NCBI GenBank assembly: GCA_021029095.1
Contig: JAJOHG010000004.1
Span: forward strand, 806,001 to 870,000
Source: Phellopilus nigrolimitatus
Taxonomy: Eukaryota > Basidiomycota > Agaricomycetes > Hymenochaetales > Hymenochaetaceae
DNA length: 64,000 nucleotides
Direction of reading: 5' to 3'
Shown: positions 24,989-34,437 of the stretch, piece after piece
How positions within the stretch are numbered: the first letter of the stretch is position 1
How the letters are laid out: each line of letters starts with the position of its first letter
The notes under the pieces: model-generated
What the model was told of the DNA's origin: nothing
What the model saw: only the letters and a program-made list of their open reading frames with translations
Database searches by the model: none
Translations under genes and position numbers: made by a program

Positions 24989-25615
24989 ATGCTTGCCCTC
25001 CGCCTTGTCTTCTTCGCCTTCATTACAGCTGCACTGACGGCACCCATAGCACGCCCAGAAGAGGCTGAAGGCGGTAAGCGCATCGCACTGTTCGCCAATG
25101 CGGTTCCTGACAGCTATCCACAGCCGTCGTCGGACCGCCATTAGGAGAGACCTTCAAGGCACGAGATGGTAAGATTGAAATAGAGCCTAAGTTCATCCCG
25201 AATCCACGTTTCTGAAATCGCTCTAGGCCTAGTTGATGCACCCCTGGGCGAAACCTTCCGCGCAAGAGAGGGTGAGCAGGGCCAAGCCCGGTTCATAATG
25301 TCCTGTCTAAATGCGCATGATACAGGCATAGACGGCGCTCCACTTGGCGAGACATTCCGTGCTCGAGATGGTAAGGGGTTTAACAAAGCTCCCGCCAACT
25401 GATTCTGAATTCGAATTTCATTTAGGCGCAGTCGGTCCACCATTGGGCGAAACGTTCCGCGCAAGGGAGGGTATAGACGGCGCACCTCTCGGCGAGACGT
25501 TCCGCGAGCGCGACGGCGAGTACGTTCCACCGATATGATGAACATCTAGGCTGACGGAAAATGCAAACTAGGCATTGACGGCGCACCTCTCGGCGAAACG
25601 TTCCGCTCGACATGA
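24989..25615 (+). CDS. Secreted tandem-repeat protein, one 45-nt exon per repeat
   Basis: Exons 24989-25073, 25124-25168, 25227-25271, 25326-25370, 25426-25515 and 25572-25615 give 117 residues. The first exon encodes a signal peptide (LALRLVFFAFITAALTA) and a short acidic linker (RPEEAEG). Then six 15-residue repeats follow with the invariant core PLGETF and a closing R-A-R-D/E (R-E-R in the fifth). The last is cut short as FRST then stop. Repeats 1, 2 and 3 are each one 45-nt exon bounded by phase-1 introns of 50-58 nt. Exon 5 holds two repeats. The final intron needs a GC donor (GACG/GCGAGT). If it is retained, the protein ends instead at 25538 as GEYVPPI. No Kex2-type KR/RR sites and no cysteines are present. 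Function is unknown; a cell-wall/secreted disordered protein or a peptide precursor are both possible. Confidence 0.7.
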
Positions 25616-25890
25616 TTTTAACGCAACACATACTCGACTTGCTGCAGATTTCTTTGCTTTCATCGTTTCTCTATCCCTGGAATTATATTTGATTGTATCC
25701 GACGTTTGACTTTTGTATTTCTCTCCATGTTGTACCATACGGGAACAGGATCGAGACAACTTCGTTCGTAAAGAGCCCCTTGCGTCGCTGTTGCATCTCA
25801 ATGTACAGCGCTGTATCAAAATTGTAAACTTATTATTGCTCACCGTGTCCAGACAATCATTTCTCACATACACGTGAGAGAACGTACAGC

Positions 25891-26992
25891 TCATGAATGT
25901 ATATCTCCAGATTCGCCTAACTGCATGAGTAGCAGTGTTTCGAAAGTATCGTCGGTTTTAGTTGTTTCAGTCCCACCAACCCTAACGCCTGTCATGAGCT
26001 CCTCGTCTTCGCTCGGAACAGTCCAATCGCAGGATTCTGGACGCCTGAAAGCAGTAAACACGAAGCCCGCCTCAGCCTCGGTGCTAAAAATGCGCCAGTT
26101 CGGTTTGTCCGACGCGTGGATAAGGTTGTGCCATTGTCCGCTCTGCACACCATTCGCTGCACTCGAGAACGGGCGAGGACAGGAGCAAACGTGAACCACA
26201 AGCCAAATGCCGCCCAGAACGCGGTCTTTTTAGTCAGACTCCGGACTCTGTACGAGATTCTTACTTCTGGAGGGCTGTCCGAGCGGGCCAAAGGCGGCGA
26301 TGTGAATTGGAGAAGCGATCTGAGTAAGAGTGCAAGGAGATGTGGAAAATAAATTTGTACAGGTCCATAGCGTGGCTCTGGAAATTGGGAAGACGACTCA
26401 CAAGGTCACTGCAGACTAGGTACGACAAGTAACGCGGCCCTCCGTCCCCGTGCTCCTTCAAGGGTCAACCAGTCGTTGTGCCGCTCCACTGTCTCCCCAT
26501 GAAAGTAGAATTATTTCCACATGCCAAGCAATTGTGGTTGCTTCTAACGAGTCTAGCCATTGACTTTCTCATTGCGCAAAGTGTCGTGCAGCAGAGTGCA
26601 AACGTCAGGTAATTCGGTCAAACCGAGCAGATTGCTTTTATTCCTCTGCTCGGATAGCTTTCTTGCAAGATTGAAACCGACGTAACCGTTTCCAGACCCA
26701 AGCTCGACTATAGTCAGGTCGGAATCATCCTGTAAATCATGCACTATGAGCAAGGCGGATCGAACTGCCAGTCCGCCGACAGAAAGAGGTCGAAATATCG
26801 AGTCATGAGCGAACACAGAGCATTCAGATGAGTTCTGAGATAGACTGGAGCGCGTAGTTCAAGTCAGAAGTCAGCAATCCCGAATTGTTGAATGGCTTTT
26901 GCTTGTATTTACGCATCAAAAGCAGAGTGCCCACCGTCGCCCTCTGTGACAAGAGGGCCATGAGGAAAATTCGGGTGAGAGCTCGCCGACAT
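25891..26992 (-). CDS. Probable protein-lysine methyltransferase (METTL21/EFM-like)
   Basis: This is a seven-beta-strand SAM-dependent methyltransferase. The first exon (26992-26913) starts MSASSHPNFPHGPLV. The next begins at 26844 and contains SVGGLAVRSALLIVHDL and the SAM-binding motif I ELGSGNGYVGFNLAR, then motif II-like LTELPDVCTLLHDTL. Downstream pieces are YLSYLVCSDL (the Asp-containing post-motif), SLTKKTAFWAAFGLWF, RRPESCDW and TFETLLLMQL, ending at TGA 25891. Relatives methylate lysines in elongation factors or chaperones. The middle junctions do not resolve cleanly: one donor may be GC, a frame change is needed near 26466, and the usual Y-x-P-E-L after the Asp motif is not found. 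The gene may be damaged or have unusual introns. Confidence 0.6.
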
Positions 26993-27168
26993 CGGGCAAG
27001 ATAAGAGTGAGCGACGTCCTGTCACGTCCGTCCGCTTGGGGATCGCGTCTTTCACATGATCGTCTTGCTTACTTCGAGCCGTCGGGTCTACGGGCACTTC
27101 TGCTCCCCGAGATTCCAGCTTGTGAGGGTTTCAAGCTCTCTCTTTCACCACCATCGCTACTCCGAGCC
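26993..27168. promoter_or_regulatory. Compact bidirectional promoter
   Basis: Only 176 bp separate the divergent start codons of the methyltransferase and the carrier. No TATA box is evident. A CT-rich run (27137-27150) lies before the carrier start. Confidence 0.5.
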
Positions 27169-28570
27169 ATGAGCTCGTCCAAGCCCCAGGAGCAACTGAC
27201 GCCGTTTGGATATGCATTGGCGGGCGCTCTAGGCGGTGTCTTCAGCAACGCGTACGTTCCGCAACCTCTCAAATCAATTCACTGGTGAAACGTCTAACAC
27301 GCGTTTTCGACAGCATTGTGTATCCCTTAGACACGTAATTCTCGTCTGATGAATCTCCTTGACATTGTCTAATGTGCTGAACAGTGTCAAGACGCGCATT
27401 CAGGCAACATCGGCGAAGGGAAAGGAGCGCAACCTCTCTGTCGTCGCGCTTCTCCTGCGCATCTTGCGCGAGGACGGTATTTCTGGGTTTTATAATGGAT
27501 TCGGAGCAAGCATGCTCAATACCTTCTCCACGCGTAAGTCCTGTTGTCCATCACTCCCCGGTTCGATGCACTAACAGCAAGTTAGAATATGCATATTTCT
27601 TCTTCTACTCTTTCGTTAGAGGGTCATACATGAAGAGGCTCTCCAACCGTCTACCAAAAGGCTCAAAACCTCCAGTAATTTCTACTGCCGTAGAATTGCT
27701 TTTGGGTGCTGTTGCCGGCGCTCTAGCCCAAATATTTACGATCCCCGTTTCTGTTATCGCGACCCGACAGCAAATCGGGCTTGGGAGCTCTAAGCAGAGC
27801 GGGAAGGGCGACGCCCCGAGCTCTCCCTCGGAGGTTTCGTCCGCGAAGCCATCTTACAGCGCTGTCGTCGATCCGGGCTCCTCTGCTGGCCCTTCGCAGA
27901 CAGCGCAGGAAGCATCCGGCAATTCGTTCCTGGACGTCGGAAGGCAGATTATTCGCGAGGAAGGCGTGACCGGCCTGTGGCTCGGGCTTAAGCCGTCGCT
28001 GGTCCTGACTGTCAATCCTGCTATCACGTACGGCGTTTATGAAAGAGTTAAGGGCTTGTTACTCCTTGCGAAGGAGAAGGCGGGCGGACAGTTGAAGCTG
28101 ACGCCGTGGATGGCTTTCTTTGTTGGAGCCCTGAGTAAGACGCTCGCGACAGTGGTACGGATATATTATTATTGTAGACGTAGTCAACGAGCATTGATGC
28201 CTTCTACTATTTTAGGTGACCTACCCCTATATCATGGCGAAAGTCAGGATACAGGCTGGGACCCAGGGTGCTGACGGGACGCTTCCAAGCACCGTGTCTG
28301 ATTCGTCGAAGAAGGCTAAGCAGGATGGCGCTGTCACCCTGCTGACCCGTGTTCTTAAAGAACAGGGTCTCTTGGGCTGGTATCAGGTTTGTCCTAACAA
28401 TCTCCTTTAACCCAATGTTCCGAGGCTGACTGACTTTTTTCAAGGGGATGGGAGCACAGATAACCAAGGCCGTGCTTTCGCAAGCTTTGCTCTTCATGTC
28501 AAAAGATCTTTTCGAACAATATGCGCTCATGATCATGCTCATGCATCGGAGACTTGCAAATCCGTCGTAG
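27169..28570 (+). CDS. Mitochondrial-carrier-family protein, peroxisomal PMP47/ANT1-like
   Basis: This is a six-helix solute carrier. Exons 27169-27251, 27314-27334 (21 nt), 27385-27533, 27586-28154, 28216-28386 and 28445-28570 give 372 residues in consistent phase. The three repeat signatures are YPLDTVKTRIQ, IPVSVIATRQQIG and TYPYIMAKVRIQ. The second and third deviate from PxDxxKxR as in peroxisomal carriers, and TYPYI recalls Candida PMP47. Such carriers move adenine nucleotides into peroxisomes, but the substrate here is inferred. The 21-nt micro-exon encodes most of the first signature. The last two exons lie in the right arm of the inverted repeat and are duplicated at 5770-6265. Confidence 0.85.
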
Positions 28571-29261
28571 AAGTTACTACATACACGGTCCACAAATATA
28601 AATACGTACTCCTCTGGGCTATAAGCTACAAGGCGTACCACATGGAAGATCATGAGCAGCTCGCCATTTTGAATCACAATATACTATTACCTACAGCCGT
28701 CAGTGCCGTTCGACGTCTGGACGTCAGCGCTTGATGTTTACGACAAACAAGAAATTTCGGCGCAGTTTGTGCCGCTCTTGTTTGATTTTGGGTTGCTAAA
28801 AATGAGTTGTTTACACGTTACCCATGAGATCCACCTCGTTTCCCTCGTTGAAATGGTGTGCGCTTGATCAGAGTGCATTTCAGCATCTATAAATTAGTTA
28901 CCGACCAGAGCATACATTAAGTTGAACTGTTCCCTCGAGCGTGTAAGATCAAGTATTCATCGGTTATCGAGGTATTTCTTTCGTTTTGAAGAAACAAGCA
29001 CAAGTTACAGAAAGCATTTTTTGACAATGTTATATTTGGTACAATCTGAGAGAGCGGTTTACGTCCCTTCGGTACAAACAGTAATGAGACAGATGAAGAA
29101 CGGCAGGACATAACAAATAGCAGGAAGCAGAGCAGAGCAGGTTTGAGGACAAGATTACAAATAGCATCGGACAAAGTCAGGACAACAGCTCCAAGCAGAG
29201 AAACACAGTAGTCTGAAAGGGAAGAGAAAGCATATGGTACACCATCAAGTAACTTCAATTC
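28571..29261. other. Convergent intergenic, no gene seen
   Basis: This is 3' sequence of the carrier (plus) and MYND gene (minus). It matches 5076-5769 in the left arm. No RNA gene or coding region is recognised. Confidence 0.5.
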
Positions 29262-31560
29262 TCAGGCTCCTAGTAGAGAGGAAAGTCTTTCTGCCATGGA
29301 CTCGAGATATCCATCAGGTATTCCGCCTTCCAAAGTGGCGATATAATCGTGATCCGCCTGGGCTCGCGCGTCAATGACTTTCCGGCGTAGGTCCGCCATC
29401 GAAACTGCCTCCAGAAGCGCGTCTGGCTTCAGGCCAGTTCGGTTCATCAACTCATCAGCAATGTCCCTCACAGCCTCGACAGATTTCCCCTCCGGATCCT
29501 GAAACACCGTCATGTGTATAGACCTGTCGTCGATATTCTGCGACTCTCCTGAAGACGCGAAAAATGGAGGTCTAGTCCAAGTGAAGTCTTCATAAAACAC
29601 GAGGCAGCCCTGTCCCTTCGAGAAAATGACCTTCATAAATCCGCTCGCGCCGTTGCTCCGTCGAACTCTGTCAAGGCTCTGCGTACTGAGAGTTCGGGTG
29701 CATGGCGTCATAGAAGCATTATCTTCGGTCATCAAGCTTGTGATCGGAAGGATATCTAGAATAGGAGGGAAGGGACAGTAGTCTAAGGTAATTGCCAGAC
29801 TGTCGAAAGGAGTGCCTGGATATTTTTGCGCAGCCAAATTGCGCAGGCCGGGTAAATGTCTGCGGATATCGTGACCGGCCAAATGACTCCTGTAATCCGT
29901 ATTTCTCCAGGAAGGTCTCGCTGCATTTCTGGTATGGACTAATGAGAAGGTAAGATAACGAGTACTTTCTGGAATACATTATTGCCACTTACTGTGCTCG
30001 CCTACGGGTTCATGCTGCTGCAAAAGTTTGCAATCTGCCTTGTGTTCCCTCCAGGCAGCCGCTTGACATTCTTTTGAACAGTACGTCGCCATCTTACACG
30101 CACCACATTTCTTGAGTGCCCCGCTTCCTCGACCTCCGCACTTGAAGTGAAGATCTTGATCAGCCTGAGAAGTCTAATACAATTTCAGACATCCTACCTC
30201 TTCGCAGGAACGCCTGATATCATGTATTGCTGCCCCGTAGTCATAGTGGCACTTGAAGAGAAATCGTTCAAAGAAAAAGCGAAGGAATGCCTTCCAAGTG
30301 TCTCCTAAAGCGCTATCAGATACTTGCTGACGTCGCGCTATTGCAAAGTTTCCAATTTCGACTTCAACGATGGTAAGAACAGAGTGGTAAACGAAATACG
30401 CAGAAATGTCGGTCAAAAAGGATGTTCTAATCCTATCGAGGACTGAGGCAGGAAACTGGATGAATACTGAACTGCATATAGCGAAGTTTCGGAGTAATCC
30501 GCCTTGGATAGCCTGCGTAATCCATGGTAAACCAGTAGATGAGGGCGCAGGGTAAATCAAAAGGCAGAAGCATGATTCCCACGCGTTTGCGAAATTACTA
30601 TCGCTAATTAATTTTTGCGACGAGTCTGAGAGTTTAGTGGCCACGTTCGACAGAGAGGTTACGTATTGTCTCTTCCAGATGGCCAAACCAAGGGGGTGGT
30701 TATGCTGAGTGTTGAAAATACGAAGGAGCATAGCGTGTGCCTGTATAGCCCCAAGATTTGGTGGCTCGCACTGCGAGGAGGCAAGGAGGAGATGTAGCAA
30801 CAAGCTGATGAGACGTTCCGCCTTTTCGTGAATCAATAGCAAAATATGATCTAGCGAGCTTTTATCAAAGTTGTTTTCAACGAGGTAAAGATTGACGAGT
30901 GTTGTGCAAAATGCTTTTTCCACCGGTCCTACATCAGAGTCGTCCACAAACCAGATGTATGTGACGACTTCGAGAAGCGCGGGATGAAGCAATGCGCGCA
31001 GACATTCGTCTTCCGACCGGAAATCATGGATAGCAAGGAAGATGGATAGCAGACTGAATAGTCTGTCCCTCAAGGGTTTGAGAGAAGGTAGCCGTCCCCT
31101 AGCATCTTTTAACACGAGAAATCGTGCCCAGTCAAGGAATTCTGTCCAGTTTTTGAGAAGAGAATACACGACCGATGAACGGTGGAGGCCTTGACTTAGG
31201 AGAAATACGCCTTCGAAGCCTATGTTTGCCAGCCTTATTTCTTTGTTCGAAGCGTATTTGGGGGTAACGCCTGAAAGGTGGGATGTAAACACGTCAAGCG
31301 CGTCGACGAAAAGCGCAGAAGGAAGTTCGTCGTTTTCAACAGCACCCATAAGAGCTCCAGCAGATGTAATGCATCCATGTTTTGCATCTTCGAGAACCTA
31401 GTTTCGGTTTACGAACATAATTGTGGCAATGAGCGAGGCCGAGTGGCAGCACTAAGCAGTGACAATGGTTTTCGCGACTCACTTTCTTTGGATTCATCAT
31501 CATCATCGTTTTCAGCGCCAACTCATGCCTCCTTTCGAGCATCAGCGAGCCCATCTATTG
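29262..31560 (-). pseudogene. MYND-finger protein, right copy (probably decayed)
   Basis: This is the better-kept copy. One long frame (31349-30174) runs from near FVDALDVFTSHLSG to KLY, then hits TAG at 30176-30174. After that, the MYND finger (KCGACKKATYCSKECQ) and the C-terminal domain (29882-29262: AGHDIRRHLPGLRNLA, GFMKVIFSKGQGCLVFYEDF, LEGGIPDGYLESMAERLSS) continue in the same frame without further lesion. A second TAG near 31397 lies just upstream of the first usable Met. A 33-nt stretch with GTAGGA...CTGAA...CAG ends spans the internal stop in both copies and would keep frame if spliced, which is the only way this copy could be functional. The frame lost near 3680 in the left copy is intact here. 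Confidence 0.6.
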
Positions 31561-32405
31561 ATAAATGTAGCGTCGATAAAACAGCTTTAGACAACCGTAT
31601 ACACGATAGAAAGGAACAAGGCTAATTAAATTTATAGTCGTCATCCGGACTGTTCGACAGACGACACGTGACAGTCGCGAGGTCGTCACAAGGAACGCGA
31701 CCATTAAGAATCAATCTCCGATCGGCCCATTTTGTAAAGCCATTGCACCGCCGGCTCAACATCGTTTTCTAGCTCCACTTCTCCTACTTGGTATTCCTAA
31801 GTATTCATGGCTCATGAACTTGGCCTTTCATTCGAACTCAACCTTTTTGGGTTCATCGATAGGTTCTTAACTATGAACTGCCGTTTCGTGCCCCCTCACT
31901 TCGAGTTTTTGATCATCATTCCCTCCTTTTATATTCTACTTATACTTGTTGTGTACGATTTCGACTACTACTTGGGATAACTACCCATCGTCAATCTTTA
32001 GAATTTCTGGCCCTTTAGTCCTATCGCTCTTTTTCGTTTCCGTGTCTCTGTATGCCATATCTACAGTACCTGCCACAGTTGACAAGTCCAATCTGCTGTT
32101 TGACTTTCGGAAGCAAATTAGTCAAATTACATCATCAGAATAAAAGGCGCGTGAAGCGGACGTTGAAAATTCAGCCACAATTCCTTTTTAATGGTTTGGA
32201 TGAAAGAACCAACGCCAATACCTCACTTGGTTCCCAGCCACCATCGTCCGTTGTTGAGTTTCCCCCAGCACCTCCACTCACACTGTACTTCTCCTATTTG
32301 CATTCCAAAGTTCTTCAGCACTTCGTAAGTCCTCGTGGCTCATGAACTTGACCCTTCATTCGAACTCACTTCTCGTCGCGGTCAATGACAGAGAATCAAA
32401 GCGAA
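31561..32405. promoter_or_regulatory. Upstream region and 5' non-coding exon of copy E
   Basis: The region is divergent between the MYND gene and copy E. It contains the family upstream block, the ATTCCTTTTTAATGGTTTGG motif (32179, shared by copies A and C), and a 5' exon followed by an intron at 32327-32391 (GTAAGTCC donor, TGACAG acceptor) ending just before the copy E start codon. Confidence 0.5.
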
Positions 32406-33169
32406 ATGGTTAAAAACACGTGGTTCGCTCCCCTCACCCTTCCACAGATACCTCAGCCTGGTGGATTGGGATTATACCAATTTACGGGTCTCCTTACTCC
32501 GCCCCCAACTCCTCCTCCGACTCCTCCCCAGTCTCCCCAGCTTACAGGCCTGGGATTCTTCGATGAGGCTCTGTCCTTTGCTCCAGTTTCTCCACAGGCA
32601 GGGGGCTTGGGACTTTTCGAGGCCTCAGTGCCAACATTTCCCCAGCTTTGGGAATTAGAACTTGGGTCTCCGACCCAAGACAATGTGCGTGCATCTATTG
32701 GTGACATCACCGACCTGAAGCTGACCTTAGGTCCGTGTAGGTCGAAGATCATCAACCAATAGAAGCTGCGGCTTCCCTTGCTCCCGAGGCGGTCTCCTTC
32801 GAAGCGGATCTCATCGCGGCGCCTCCAAGTGCATGTGCCGTCCAATTGACTGTATACAGAGCGAAGGCAATGCTAGAGCTCCCGGACGTCTCTCTTGACG
32901 TCCCTGCTCCCGATGCCTCTTCCGTGACGGCTGCTGTCGCCGCGCCTACAAGCGCATACGCTAATCAACTTCCGATCTTTAGGCAGGAGACGATGTTGCC
33001 GCTGCCCTACCTCTCGCCTGAGGAAAGGGGCCCCGAGACTCACCTTGCGCAAGGCGGACTGACGTATCAGCCGTTGATACTTCTCGCCGGGGAGGAGGGC
33101 GTGGAGAAGTACTACGACCCTGATGGTGATTTGTTGGACGGACCCGGGGACATGTACCATTGGGTCTGA
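32406..33169 (+). CDS. Unnamed family copy E, intact frame
   Basis: Exons 32406-32684 and 32741-33169 join in phase 0 across a 56-nt intron to give 235 residues. The first exon has two GGLGL(Y/F) motifs and a Pro/Thr tract (TPPPTPPPTPPQ). The second begins VEDHQPIEAAASLAPEA, followed by LELPDVSLDVPAPDASS, IFRQETMLPLPYLSPEERGP, an acidic run and the ending GDLLDGPGDMYHWV. It is acidic overall, without signal peptide, membrane segment or recognised domain. Its tail is read in a different frame from copies C and D. Promoter, 5' exon and upstream intron are shared with the other copies. Function is unknown. Confidence 0.55.
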
Positions 33170-34437
33170 GTTGAATGATTAGTGTCCTCGCTTTTACGAA
33201 ACGCACCTGTATTTCTAATCATTTCTCAATCTATGTGCTTCCATCCCCTACCTCATAGACTTGTTGAGTGTAATATCCATCCATTCCTCCCCCGTCGCCT
33301 TTATCATCCAGTCCTGCTTGCCTCTCGACTCGTATTCACATCTTATAGCCGTCGGTGGGATCGGATGCTTTAAAATGCAGGAGGACTGAGGGATTGAGGA
33401 AGAGGCGTGATACACGGAAGCCAGGCGTTCCACATCTATAAGTACCCCCTTAGTATTTCTTCCATCTATTTCCCCATTCCCCGTCGTGCATCGTGTGGCC
33501 AGTACGGACTGCTGGATTGCTTGTTTCGGCCAAGATTTTTGTCTTCCAGCCACAATCGCACTGCCTCATCGCATCCATCTGATCTCTACGGTTGCCTCAA
33601 CCATCTGGCTCCTCTTTTGTTTTCCTCGTACCCGGTACATATTATGAGCATATATAATACTTTTCTGAGACAAACATGCATTGATGTACCTTTCCTGATT
33701 TCCGACTCCGTATTAGTATTTGTGAATAGAGTGAGCGGCAGAGGAATTGCAATTGCAACAGCAAGAAACAGTTGGATGTGTATAACAAAGCAAAGTCTGA
33801 GCTAGGCCAATCCGGACACATTCCTGGACAAGTTTGGTCCAACAAGGGGATACGGTATTGGCGCTTCGGACACAAGACTGTGTATGTCGTGTACGTTTAG
33901 GACATGTCGTGTTTTCGTCACGCCGGCACGGCCTGAGCCCACGTGACGCGCTTTGTCCTTTGCCCGAAGTCTGCGGCCATCGCGTTATTTTCTCTGCTCG
34001 TCGTCAATCCCCCGTCCCCGAGTCTATTCAAAACAGTACAGAGTAAAGAGGAAAGATACATCAGCGCGGCGTCTAAATTAAGTACAGGCTGCAGGACAAG
34101 AAAAGCAAGATCGATGAGCAGAAAATGACGGAGAAAAAAAATGGCGAGTCAGATTAAGTATAGTACAGAATTCATCCAGAGAAAAAGAAGACAATCAGGA
34201 AACAATCAGAAATCGGGGTATGTAGATGAAAAGTTCTTGACGTGGCGTCGATGGCTCGACGTGTGATAAAGGCCGATAGAGGAGAGAGAGAGAGAAAGAG
34301 AGAGAGAAGAAAGGGTATAGAAAAGGTATAGAAAGACAGAAAAATACCCGAAGGATATGGTGAGAGGTATAAGTAGTGTAGGGCACCTGGCCCTTTGGTA
34401 TATGATACACTTTCTCGGATGAGCGCCTTATGGTGGC
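33170..34437. other. Convergent intergenic, end of right arm
   Basis: The region up to 33992 is the family 3' flank and outer end of the repeat arm. The rest is 3' sequence of copy F, with a GAGAGA/GAAAGA low-complexity run at 34278-34306. No gene is supported. Confidence 0.5.

Larger units (their letters stand above)
28275..33992. repeat. Right arm of large inverted repeat
   Basis: This is the partner of 340-6265 in opposite orientation, about 22 kb away. It starts inside exon 5 of the intact carrier and ends near ATAACGCGATGGCC on the reverse strand. It includes the second MYND-finger gene and unnamed-family copy E. Because the carrier continues upstream as an intact gene, this arm is likely the ancestral location. 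Confidence 0.85.

Noticed and set aside
24989..25615. Fungal RiPP precursor of the Kex2-processed type
   Set aside because: Repeats resemble the layout, but no KR/RR cleavage sites, no cysteines or tyrosine cores, and no DUF3328 or similar maturation gene are seen nearby. It is kept only as an open possibility.
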